This document shows, in pieces, positions 1 to 10,675 of a stretch of DNA of 64,000 nt. Location: assembly GCA_951230915.1 (NCBI GenBank), contig OX579642.1, positions 12,338,001 through 12,402,000 on the forward strand. Direction: 5' to 3'. This stretch comes from Antitrichia curtipendula. Its lineage: Eukaryota; Streptophyta; Bryopsida; Hypnales; Leucodontaceae. Position numbers and translations under genes: made by a program. The notes beneath the pieces were generated by a model. That model saw only the letters and a list, made by a program, of their open reading frames with translations, had not been told where the DNA came from and searched no databases. The stretch's first letter is position 1. Each line of letters opens with the position of its first letter.

Positions 1-184
1 AAGTAAGTGTACCTAAAACAAACTCTCGTATATAAAGGTGTTTGATTTTTGGCAAAAATCGAGATGGCCCCGTTTTGCAAATTGGTCCCAACTAGGTGCA
101 AATAACTTAGTTATAGAGTATCTTATTTGGCCAAACTTGCATTCTGTTGGGTGTTGCTTTGGTTGTTTTACGGTGTTTGCAGTC

Positions 185-490
185 TAAGGTAGGAGGTTCG
201 AATTGCGTTCGGGCATTTAGAACCGCCCACCTTTAAAATGTACACAATTTGTACATGCTATTTTTTCATAGCCTTCATTGATGTACAAAAAATGTACATG
301 TAGAGGGTGGGCGGTTTTGGAGCCCTATGCTAGTTCAACTTCAAAATTTCATAACTAATTCCAGAAAGCTGCAAAAAATATGAAACGACTTGGGTTAGAT
401 GCCAAATTCCACTTCTCTTCCACGGAAAATTTATTGAAAATGTTTCAAGAAGTTTCACTTCCGCAAAATTCAATTCCAGCCCTTAGGTGG
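185..490. mobile_element. Truncated MITE copy, TAAGGTAG-end family
   Basis: The left end reads TAAGGTAGGAGGTTCG. The body (about 200-470) is clearly similar to a second copy at about 42330-42590: both carry paired short GTACA-containing segments, then a stretch beginning with ataactaattcca and ending with a TTTCAAGAAGTTTCAC box. The 42 kb copy has both inverted ends; this one lacks a recognisable right end and runs into the TTAA-bounded element that begins at 505. No coding capacity is visible. The bases before it (1-184) are AT-rich with no recognisable feature. Confidence 0.6.
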
Positions 491-504
491 TCGATTTGTG
501 GACC

Positions 505-1486
505 TTAACCCCTCAACGCCCAAGGGTCTCAAAAGTAGCCTCTCATAGTTTGGAAGTCCAATTCAAAGTGATGTAACTTTTGCATCCAATGTCCAAATTC
601 AAAAAAACTTGTGGGGAAAGTTGCGCATACTAGTCTAGTTTATGTGATACAATTTTCAGAACAATCCAAGATGAATTGAGTTTGTAACAGCCATTCAAAG
701 TTCACAGGTTCAATTTGATTTCAGCACATTGCATTGTCATGGCTGCAACTTCGGGGGCTTGTATCTCCTTCATCCAATGGTTTTTTTCAATAAAATTTGC
801 TGGATTTTGTTCCTCTAGACATCTAATTAATGTGGTAAAATTTTCATGACAAGCCAAGTTGTTTTGAATGTTTGGGAGCAATTCGAAGTTCAAAACCCTA
901 ACATTTTTTGGTTAGTGTGAACTTCGGCGGCTTGTTACTTTTTCATACTCTGTCCGTTTTCAAATTTTTTTGAAGGGAAAGTTGCACATACTTGTATAGT
1001 TTGTGTGGCTAAAATTTTGTATCAATCAAATAAGTATCGAGTGACTGAGAAGCATTTTAGTAGAAGTAGGTTCAGCCTTAGATGTGTTTTTTGCACCCTT
1101 TTTTGCTATTTTTTTCTTACATTTCAAAGTCATTTTACAAACACAATGATTTAATGTACTGAATTTTTTTCCACCAATGTGTTTATATGTTGATTTCAAA
1201 CCACTTTCTAGTATAAAGTTTTTTCATTTGAGTAGGTTTAGAAATCAAATTTCACCTCCAAATGTGTTTTAAGGAAAATTTCAGCATCTTTTTTCAACAC
1301 TAAAATATTATAATCTTGCAATCTATGAAGTCAAATGACTCCAAATTTGATCCACGTCATCTACAGTATGCATACTACAAGATTGTATGGTTGAGATTTT
1401 GATACCTTCATAACATGTAGACTTATAAGGCTTGAAGAACAATGATGTTTTTAAGCCCAAAATGGCTGTGGGCCTTGAGGGGTTAA
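505..1486. mobile_element. TTAA-bounded non-autonomous DNA element (copy 1)
   Basis: The element starts TTAACCCCTCAACGCC and ends with the inverse, GGCCTTGAGGGGTTAA (15 of 16 positions match). Two other elements in this window (29584 and 37997) have the same architecture. The interior holds three degenerate tandem units of about 175 bp (beginning near 560, 740 and 920), each with an AACTT core followed by a box resembling AAAGTTGCRCATACT and then AAAATTTTC. No transposase ORF is present. TTAA at both edges followed by CCC is the pattern of piggyBac-type insertion; this assignment is inferred from the ends alone. Confidence 0.6.
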
Positions 1487-2298
1487 TAAGTTATTTCCCC
1501 AGTCAGTCAGTGGCCCTTCCGACGTCAGCCGTCTGTGCCTGTCGTCTTGGTCCGGTCCGTTCCTTCCTTCCGTCCCCTTTCAGTTCCAATCTGCTTTCGT
1601 CGCCGCTTGTGCTGCCATCCAATTCCCATCCTCATCTCGCGTGTCGCGCTCGCGCTCTGGAAGGCAGCTCTGCTGGATCAGCCTCGTCTCAAGCCCGTGT
1701 CCCCATCCTCTCCCTGTCTCTCTTCTGTCTCTCACTTGTTGTTCTTCTTCTCCTTCTTCTTTTCTCGCACCTGCTGTGCGGGGGGTCTGTAGTGGGATCC
1801 CCTCTCTGGCCTTGTTTTCACTCAGCCTCCCTCGCGGTCCACTCCCAAGCTCCACCTCCTGGGGCTGCGTCGGGAAGGCGCTGGCATTGCTGTATTTTCT
1901 GATGCCCTTCCGCCCCTCCGCAACCACAGGGGAAAAGCGGTGCGGCGGCGGCGGCAGCAGCAGCAGCTAGAGCCCCGTTTCTCTGTCCTTGTCCTGCTGT
2001 CTGCTTTCTGCCTTTCTTTTGTCGAATTTTTGGATTGCTGGGAGCAGAGCCACGTGCTGGGGTGTGTGAATTCTCGTGCCCACCACGAACTTCATCTCTC
2101 ATTCTCTTTCACAACATTTGGGGGTGGCCTGCGTGATGGCATTCGGTTGAAAAAGGTCCTGCTCGTCCTAGTTCGTTTCTGGCTCCGGCCGAGCGGGTGG
2201 CGCTTCGTAGGACTCTATGACACCGGAACCATCGCGGCACGACTTTAGAAGAAGGAGTAATCTCGGTGCTAAGCAGCCGCAGCAGCGTCGCCGTCATC
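1487..2298 (+). promoter_or_regulatory. CT-rich promoter/5' leader of the NUMOD3 gene
   Basis: GC rises abruptly from AT-rich repeat DNA to a C/T-rich stretch (about 1540-1870) with TTCTT and CTCTCC runs, followed by a GGC/AGC trinucleotide run at about 1939-1969. This is typical of a plant transcription start region and leader. Several overlapping open frames begin with ATG in this interval on the + strand; if the transcript starts near 1500 they would be upstream ORFs. No TATA box position can be assigned with confidence. Confidence 0.45.
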
Positions 2299-5200
2299 AT
2301 GGCTCTGTGCTATCTGCCGTGCTTTGGCGAAGCGCGACTTCTGGTAAGGTAAGATTCCCAATAATCATCCTGCTCAGCTGCTGAATTTGGGCCTCTTGGT
2401 TTCCGCACTGCCATACCCGCCCATCTCCTGGTGGCTTCACATCGATGAATGTGAGATTGTTTTCGCTGCGACATGAGATTCGCGAGCGTCAAGGACGCTG
2501 GGTTTTCAGGTGGTGGTGAGGTCTCCTTTCCGGGTGTGAGTGGGAGCCACCCGGGTGAAGACGGAATTGAATTCAGGGGGACATTGAGCTTCACTTTGGC
2601 AATTTCATGCGACCACGAACATGCGCGCTCGATAATTCTTGGTTAGTAGAGCAGACAAGATAGGGGTTTTTCTAGGGTTTATGTGGCGAACGGGTTCTGG
2701 AACTGCATGGAGAGAAGGATTCGGAGAATTTACTCATATAGATGTATTGTGGGTGGGGTGAGGCGGGTCATGAGGTTAAGAGCGATGGTATGGTTCCAAC
2801 AAATTACGTTTGGTAGTTCAAACCATGGAGCTGGAAATTTGTTTAGGTCAAATTGACAAGATGTGAACCTCACCGGATACACAGAGCCTTGAAAGTTTGA
2901 GCTGTTTGCGTAGCAGGCTTTGTGATTCTTCTCTGATATGAATCCTTTCATTTTCCAGCTGTTCAGCTCGGGATTCTCTTTTTGGTGGTCTGGATAAGTG
3001 GGCAGGTGGTTAGTTGGTGGACGTTTATAGGATTCCTCCTGGGACTGACTTCTGTGCGATACTCACGTAGTTCTGGGCCTGACTCCTTGTGAATCAATCA
3101 CTAGTAGTCAAGCCCGTATTTGTAGGTCTTTCCGAGGCCAGCAAACAGGGAATATGGTATCGTTGGCCCTGGTAATTGGGCCGGGTTGAGATTCTCCCGC
3201 TCATGCCCATGGATTCATCTTGCATTTGAATTCTGATAAAAGGCCGGTATGCAGGTCTGGTGTCAGTGGGCCGCTGTCCACTGGGAACAATGACAAGCTT
3301 TCAGATTTTCCCTGCAACACGACCTCTACATGGTCAATCAATGTCAAGAGATATCATTCTCGACGGCATCGTCATGGTGTGCCGCTGCCATCCCAACTGA
3401 ATTTCAAGCAAACAACACGGACATCGCACAAGTCGCAGACTCTGATACCCAAAGCAAGTGTGGCCCAGAGTAATCGTCCTGCATTCACATCAGAGGAGAG
3501 GTCATCAGGATCACTCCTCACCTTTAGCTATTCAGCACCCATAGTGAGCAGAGAGGACGAGGATGCGGATGGCGGAAGGGCATTCGGCAGTAGCGACGAT
3601 GTCGATTCTCGGGAGCGATTGCGGCGGGAGAGGATCGCACGGGCTAACAAAGGGAAAGTTCCTTGGAACAAAGGCAGACGTCATTCACCAGGTATGCACA
3701 TAGATAGCATACCGGCTTCGGTCGTAGTCCATGGTACCGTGTACCCTGGATCAATTCAGGTGCCCTTGCATATTGAGAAGTTAGTGTTAGTTTAGTGCTA
3801 GTAGAAGCTGGAAGCGGAAGCTTGCTTGAATCTTTATGGTCACTGTAGAGTGGAGCTTGACGTGGATTTGCTTGTGCGCGATATGCAGAGACGATCGCGA
3901 AAATCAAAGAGCGTACGAAAACGGCGATGCTTAACCCCAAAGTGAGCAATTTGTGATAAACTTGGACACCTATGCTTGAAAATTGCTTAAATCTCTGACG
4001 TACGGTTTCGCTGAACTATCTTTGGTGCAAAGTGGAGTTCCTTCGAACTTGGTGCAGACTGTTGCTGTATTCTTGTCTAATATCTCCGTTTTTTATTGTT
4101 TCAGATCCGGGACAAGCTGCGGCATTGTGGAAAGAACCAAACGTAATTACTTTGATCCGGAATTGAATATTTTTTATTGTATATTGTCTTCATGACGTGC
4201 TTGTTTTGGGCACCTTGTATGTTTATTCATATAGTTTTCAGTTTGTCATTTGCCTAGTGCTATTCCACTACTTTCCCCGTAGGACTTACAAGTTTGCAGT
4301 ATTGCTTGAGTTTGGTTTACATACACAGAGTTCAAGCTCTGACAAAAATTGGACCTGTTGAATTTATTGTGCCTTTAGCGTCGAAACAAGAGCAAAGATT
4401 CGTGAGAAAATGGTTGACTTCTGGGAGGGAAAGCGGATCATCAGAGAAACTCAAGCTTTATGTGCAAGAGAATGGAAAGAGTTGATAGCTGAGGCTGCAA
4501 GAGTGGGTGCCCCCGGAGAAGAAGAATTTGAATGGGATTCCTACATGAAAATCAAAGAGCAGTATAAGTTGGAAGATTTGAAAGCAGCAAGGCAGAAAAA
4601 AGTCGCATTGCGAGCCACCCTGAAGTCAGAACGGCAGAGAAAGCCCGTTTCTGAGACCCATCGTAAGGCTATTTCGGATGCCATCAGAGCCAAGTGGGCA
4701 GACCCGGTATGGAGCGCATCCTATAAGCTCTTTTCTAAGGCTATTTTTGGTGATTATTTTCTCTTCGTCTAGGGTTTGTCAGTACACTGGATCGGCAAAG
4801 TGTGCTTACAATTATGTCATTCATATGTGTACTTGACTAGACGCATTTTTGCGCTGTGTGGACTTTGAGATATTCTTCCATTTCATGAGCCTTGGAGGCG
4901 TTGGAGGACTCTCTTCTGGTCTTGATCAGTCTATGTTTCTGTCACCTTCAGCCAAATTTTGTAGGACATTCGAACTTTGTACTAGCATGTACCCCTCTTT
5001 TATTGCTGTATGTGATTTGATCTCATTGTGATATGAAGGCATGTCAGAGTAGGTGTGGTCATGCTTGAGTCTTACATATTTTTGTTATTATTGCAGGAGT
5101 ATCAAGCGCGAGTTTCTGCTGGCATGGCTAAAGCTGATGTAGACAAGAGACGGCAGGGTCCAGCTATGCATACTAGCAAAAAGAAAGCTACACCTGTCAA

Positions 5201-6510
5201 GTCATCGAGCACTTTGGATATTGTTGAAGAAGTCCTGGTAGATAAGAAAAAACCTTCCCAAGCTGTACCTGTAGATGAAGGTTTCGTTGCGGAAGTTCTG
5301 GCGGAAGAAGTTACGCTTCAGACAAGAAGGAATCGGTCTACTGCTGCTCGTATAAAGGGACCACAAAAGGTTACCTTGGTTAGTCTGGATGATCATAATT
5401 TGTCACCCGGAGATGACGGTGAGGCGACTGGTACAAAAGATCAAAGCTCAGGGCAAGAGCTTTGGGCTGAGGGGCCTCTGGCTGAGGCTGATGTAAGAGC
5501 CCCAATTACGGTCCCAGGAGATGTTCAGCTTAGTAGCAAATTATCTTCGCAGTCATACAAGGACCCCTTGGTCCTGGAGAAGGTGCAAAGAATCCAACAA
5601 CTGCGGCAGGGTCGGCTTATGGTCGAGTTGAAGCGAAAGGAGGCAGCCGATCGAGCACGGTGAGCACGACTGTCTATGTCATCCTCTGCCCTCATGTTCT
5701 TTGATCTGACGTTGTGGGCTCTATTGTTGGCTGGGTGACGTCTGGAGCAAGTCGGAATCTGACAGGGAAATTTGGTAGTCTCATCTCATTTTGCTCGTGA
5801 TCACAAGAAGCATCACGCCTCCAAAGTGCCACAGAGGTCATGCTCTGATGTATTGATATGTGTCTTTCAGGATGCTAATAGCCAACGCTGAGAGAGCAGC
5901 CAACGCTTTGGAACAAGCTGGCAATGCGGATGCTGCGACGTTGGCCACTTTGAGAGAGGCCCGACGCGTCCTTGCAGAAGCAACTCGGTCTGTTCAAGCT
6001 GCGGAGTTGAAGCCAGGGAGTTACTCGGACAAGTCGACACCATCGGGAAGTTCAAGGCCGAAGGAGAGTGAGAAGGCCGCCAGTGTCAGAAGAAGCGGTG
6101 GTTTCCATGGTCGGCTATGGACGGAGGGAGACAGCATCGAGGATTGTCCTCACCCCATCCCCATTCACCTGAGCAGATTGCCATCTAGAGAGGAGAAGCC
6201 GCTGCCGCACATGGATGAAGTGAGTGGAATTCCGACGAGTAGCGGCAGTGGGTCTACAGAGTGGGTCGCCAGTCAGGCTATGATGGCACAGGATGGAGAG
6301 GCAGAGGACCAAGCAGAGGACCAGTCGCCTGGCTCCGCAGGACAACATGGAGACGCTGGGCATGGTGAGGAATGCCGCATGGCAGCTGCAGCAGAAGGGT
6401 TCGGCAGGGAGGGCGGACCAAGGTCGGCGAAGTCTCAAAGTCGGAGTGGGAGCAAGAAAAGGTGGCATCGAGGGCGCCTGGTCGTCATAAATGACGAGGA
6501 AAGGACGTGA
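2299..6510 (+). CDS. NUMOD3-type plant protein, 7 exons, 702 aa
   Basis: Exons: 2299-2348, 3255-3691, 3889-3941, 4105-4142, 4379-4706, 5097-5659, 5871-6510. All introns are GT-AG, all phases agree and the sum is 2109 nt. The start was chosen because the short first exon (MALCYLPCFGEARLLV) ends in the phase the next exon needs. Residues about 144-200 form a basic module (GKVPWNKGRRHSPE, then TIAKIKERTKTAMLNPK, IRDKLRHC, ETRAKIREKM). A second, weaker copy (KPVSETHRKAISDAIRAKW) lies near residues 275-310. Both match the NUMOD3 nuclease-associated modular domain, a DNA-binding module of homing endonucleases that land plants also carry in stand-alone proteins. No nuclease domain is visible. The N-terminus is poor in acidic residues and could be an organelle transit peptide (inference). 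The region between the modules is charged and helical; the C-terminal 215 residues are low-complexity. Function unknown. Confidence 0.8.
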
Positions 6511-7488
6511 TCGGTCTCCTTTTGTAGAGTCACCGCTTCTCTGGAGGACGCAACTATTCTTAGGCAAGGTTCCAGTTTGGGGGATCGTGGCACTGCGGCA
6601 GCAGCAGGGCAGTTCCGTCCCACGGAATGTGGTTCCATCGTTTCCAGTGAATGAACAGGACTGCCTTGCCTTGTCATGATACAGCTGGAATGCCGGACTT
6701 GCGGGATTCGTGATGTAGTAAGAGCTTTCGGTGGTCCACATATCCATTGAGCGCCACCAGTTTGAAGAGTAACTGTGATGTCTGATTCTGCTTAATCTTT
6801 TGAAATCGGCTGGTGTTATGCAATTGGAGTGTAATGCCAGGAGGCGTTTGTGCAGGTGCAGGAACCTGGTGACGTTGCCTATTGAAGACTGGCATCTGTC
6901 AGCTGTACATTATTTCAGCAATGTGGAAAGGCCTTCTCTTAGTTGATGAGAGTTGATCTAAAAGCGAGCTGCAGTTTCATCCTTTCTATGTGAGAATGCA
7001 ATGTCAGGTGCAAGCACTAGCCTGGTCTTGTGAATGAGCATGTGATCTGGGAACTTAATGAGGCTTGGGGGAGCTCTTAATTTATAACATGGTCAGTGAA
7101 TTTCACTGTCTTGTTCCTCCTCAAGAGGGAATTTTATTGCTCACAACTGCTTCTCCATTGAGTCTGGGCCAGAGTTTCTATATTTATCTTTATTCTGGAC
7201 GCACTTTGACGTGGAGTTTACTTTTGAGGTATTGCATTTTCCAATTTATACATGGTTGTTGATTAATATGGTGAGTACTAACTTAGTGCATTGTATTTTA
7301 AATCTTGCTACACTTTTTATATATATTTGAGCAATTAATCTTGTATAATAATGATAAAGTCAAAGAAAATGAAGATTACCTCAAATGGACTCTCGAGTTT
7401 TAGAGGTTAAAAATTTCTTAAAATTTGAACTTCATTGATGTTAATTGTACTCCATAGCAAATGAATAATTTGAAGCTTCAATTCACCA
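6511..7488. other. 3' region of NUMOD3 gene and spacer, no gene seen
   Basis: The first 300-700 bases are GC-moderate and probably include the 3' UTR of the upstream gene. From about 7250 the sequence turns AT-rich. No conserved coding segment recognised on either strand. Confidence 0.4.
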
Positions 7489-7537
7489 ATGTCCGATCAA
7501 GAGTAAGACGTCTTATATCTTACTCTTGATCGGACAT
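7489..7537. repeat. Perfect 20-bp inverted repeat (hairpin)
   Basis: The arm ATGTCCGATCAAGAGTAAGA at 7489-7508 is followed after a 9-base loop by its exact reverse complement at 7518-7537. The loop-proximal part contains a further small palindrome (AAGACGTCTT). No flanking target duplication or ORF is visible. Confidence 0.85.
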
Positions 7538-8565
7538 ATAAGAAGTTCAAGAAAGAAAAAATTATCTTATTATTTTTTAACAAGATATTAATCTTTTCTA
7601 TTAAAGAAGACGTGACCGAAAAATCTGCATGACCGGTCGCAACCTCAAGAGAATCCAAGCTATTTTGTTTCATAAGTTTTCAACAGTGAAGTACTAGTTT
7701 ACAAATTTTTAAAAGTTGAATTCATATGGTGGAATTACAGGTTCAATACCTGTGACACTACCGGTAGACTCCTTCTGCATGAAGTTCATCTATTTCTCAG
7801 TATGACAAGAACTGTTTTTCCATTCATAGGCCACATTGTGGCTCCAGGGACCTAACGGAGTTACAGGTGTAACTTTGTTCCCAGTGAACCTCTATCGCAT
7901 TGTGAAATACTTCACACCTGAGATTCTCAATTCTCGGAGTTCTAGAATTTCGACCTTCATGGATAGTTTCGTCATTTCCTAATCAAACGACCACCTACAA
8001 CAATAGTACACAACAGGCAGGAACACACCAGATATATTCCAGATGTTCACATATCCATGTGCAAGTGGCCATTCTAAATCCTCAAATGCAGAGAACAGTT
8101 TCTTGCCCATAAGGTCGATTTTCATAGACGATCATTGCCGAGTGACTCTGCATCAACGAAATTTTCTTCTAAAATATCAGCTGAGAAAGAGAGGAGTAAG
8201 GAAATAATATATCAGTCACGAACTTGAAGTTCACAACATCTCCATAGAAGAAATAAAACCAGGGGATGAGAACCACGAAAGAAGAATCAGATCCAGATTT
8301 CTTTACTTATCTATTAACACCATACCGGTACCTTCACAAAGCAAATTCTCTGAGGTTTCCGAACACCGTCCTCACATATAAGGCTTCAGTAACTTCTTTA
8401 TCACAGAATAATCTACAGCACATCAATAGGGTAATCTCTCAAGCCCAACGCAAGAATTAGCAAAAATGGTTCTGTTCTACTGCCAAAGGTTCTCGAATGA
8501 GATTGATCAACACATGCCACTAAAACCATTGCCACAAGCGGAAGTAATTGCCGCTATGTCAAAAC
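7538..8565. other. Spacer between hairpin and ARL2 stop codon
   Basis: Mixed-composition DNA without a recognisable coding exon. The right part (about 8000-8565) is likely the 3' UTR of the minus-strand ARL2 gene. Confidence 0.35.
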
Positions 8566-10114
8566 TTAATCTAGCATGTAAATGCGAGAAGCAATATCAG
8601 ACACGAGCCAGTCGAAACCAGCCAGCAAGCCCTCTCCGGTTACCGCACTACAAGCAACAATATTCCAGTGCCGGCTTGCGTCCATAACCTCCAGTTGCAG
8701 AACCTATTACAAAGATGGACAGAAGGTTACAACACTACCGTACACACAGAATTTGAGCAGGGCATCACGGTCATAGCTCATGAAAAGTAAAAGCAACAAG
8801 TGCTTAGGTCTTATTGATAAAAAAGAAATTTACCTTAGCTAGCTCCTCTGGTTGTATTGCACCTTTGATGTCTTGCTTGTTGGCCAAAATCAATAGCGAG
8901 GCTCCCATCAGTTTCTGAACCACGGTCAGACAAGAGAGTCATCAATGCACAACCCAAAGAACATTCACGTCGATGGTCTCGCGAAGCAGAAAGCGTCACA
9001 ATGACAAAACCCTAAGTCACTTAAAACAGTAGAGAGTATGTCCGCGCCAAAATAACATCACATACGGTTTCAATTTCAATATCTACAGCACATCCAGGAC
9101 GGCCACGCATCAACGCCCACAACGTCAGGCAACATATAATTTGGAATAGAGACAGCATAAAAGAAGAAGTTTTCTGCATAATAAAGTCAGGAACAGTACT
9201 TCCTCTTTAAGAAGCCCATGCAGCTCCTGTCGACAGTCATCTAATCGTCGAAAGTCGGAGCAATCAACTACCCAAACCATGCCATCTGTTTGCTCATAGT
9301 AATTTCTCCAGTACGATCGCAAAGTCTTTTGGCCCCCGATATCCCAAATGTTGAGGCGGAAACTGTTCCAATTGGAAATAAATAAATGAATGTGTGCAGG
9401 AAGTTGACAAGAACATTTGAGAAAAGAAGGAGTATCGAAAAGACGACACAACTGTAAATGCTATAATTGTCGCCAACTCCTAATCCACATGCACGACTTC
9501 TGAAAATCATACGATTCCTTCTGCAATCAGCCTGGCTAGGACCTCCAAGCAGGTTGGGAAACAAAATTCGGTGACTGCAATTAAATTAGAGTGCAAGATA
9601 CACTGATGAAACCCAGACCACTTTACCATCAATGAATCTCAATGGGAGCGTCACCGGGGACCCGCACATCAGTGAAAGCAGCACACGGCCGATTCGAATA
9701 TTTAAGAGTAGAGAGGGACAAGCGAGTGTAATGGGAACAAAGCAAGACAAGGGCCAACAAACCAACCTATTGTACTGCATAGTTTTGATGTTGAAACCGA
9801 GAGTGGGGCTGATTTTACTTGTGTCTTCTCCATTGATCCGCTTTACAATCGTCGTCTTACCTGCGTTGTCCAAACCACTGCAAGAAACAACGTTTCCATC
9901 AGAGAAGTTGAATAGCAGGTCACCCACGAGAAAGAAAAACAGGAAACTGAAATACTCTTCACCGGATCACAATAGATCTAAGACCGACCCGCGAAAGAAC
10001 TGGAGTACAGATGCACAAACAGGGTATGGCGGCAGGCTGTGACGCATACACCATGAAGATCCGCATTTCTTTCTCCTTCCGCTTCACTTTCCGGATGATG
10101 GACAGCAACCCCAT
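8566..10114 (-). CDS. ARL2: ADP-ribosylation factor-like protein 2 (ARL2), 5 exons, 185 aa
   Basis: Exons in coding order: 10114-10050, 9877-9767, 9362-9200, 8914-8834, 8703-8566; all GT-AG, phases consistent, 558 nt. Small GTPase signatures in order: P-loop GLDNAGKT (residues 23-30), switch 1 threonine in [15 protein letters not shown] of switch 2, NKQD for guanine specificity, and the CSA box (here [11 protein letters not shown]). The N-terminus [19 protein letters not shown] and a length of 185 residues match ARL2 rather than ARF1 or ARL1. In plants this is TITAN5/HALLIMASCH, which acts with tubulin-folding cofactors in making alpha/beta-tubulin dimers and is essential for cytokinesis and endosperm development in Arabidopsis. 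ARL2 keeps Gly2 but is generally reported not to be myristoylated. It is head to head with the RH41-like helicase gene, 561 bp apart. Confidence 0.95.
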
Positions 10115-10675
10115 AACTAAGTGTCAACTCAAGTCGTCCTCCAGATTAGGCAATTCAGATCAGCGCCAGAGAATGCCATGCAATTCAATCCATTCGAAGG
10201 CAATGCCAGAACTTTGGAAGACAGATCTGTTGCATTCTGTAATCGGTTTGGGAATGAATCAGTGAAACCCTAATTTTCCATGGCCTGACACTACAACCGG
10301 CTTGCGCTCCAGAACATTCATCCGAAGGGTCAAGGAAATGGATGAGCTAGATCATCCGTCCATTCCACCACAGCGAAGGCTCCGTTCATATTCAGAGCGT
10401 TCAGTTGGCCCGTAGTGCATGAGTATTGCAGGCTGTCCGTGCCGAGCGAACTCCGCGAAGAAGTAGACGGAGTTTGGCAATAACTTAGCGAGGTGTCGGG
10501 GAGTTGAAGGAGTTGGTGTGCATTGGTGTGTTCTTTGTCTGCGTTAATTTCAAATCATGTTTGAATTTTGTGCAGCGACCTTGCGAGATTTTGTAGTTGC
10601 TTTTGGCGAAGATTCTAACTAGACAATTCTAACTACTACAAATTCAAATTCAAATTAGGGTTGAGCAGCCGAGGC
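10115..10675. promoter_or_regulatory. Shared upstream region of ARL2 (-) and RH41-like gene (+)
   Basis: The two start codons face away from each other with 561 bp between them, so both promoters and leaders must lie here or overlap the neighbouring first exon. There is no obvious TATA box near either start. A short direct repeat of AAATTCAAATTCAAATT sits just before the RH41 start codon. A bidirectional promoter is inferred from geometry only. Confidence 0.5.

Noticed and set aside
702..893. Minus-strand frame of 63 codons near the left edge
   Set aside because: Lies inside a repeat element and overlaps the threefold internal repeat; no motif.
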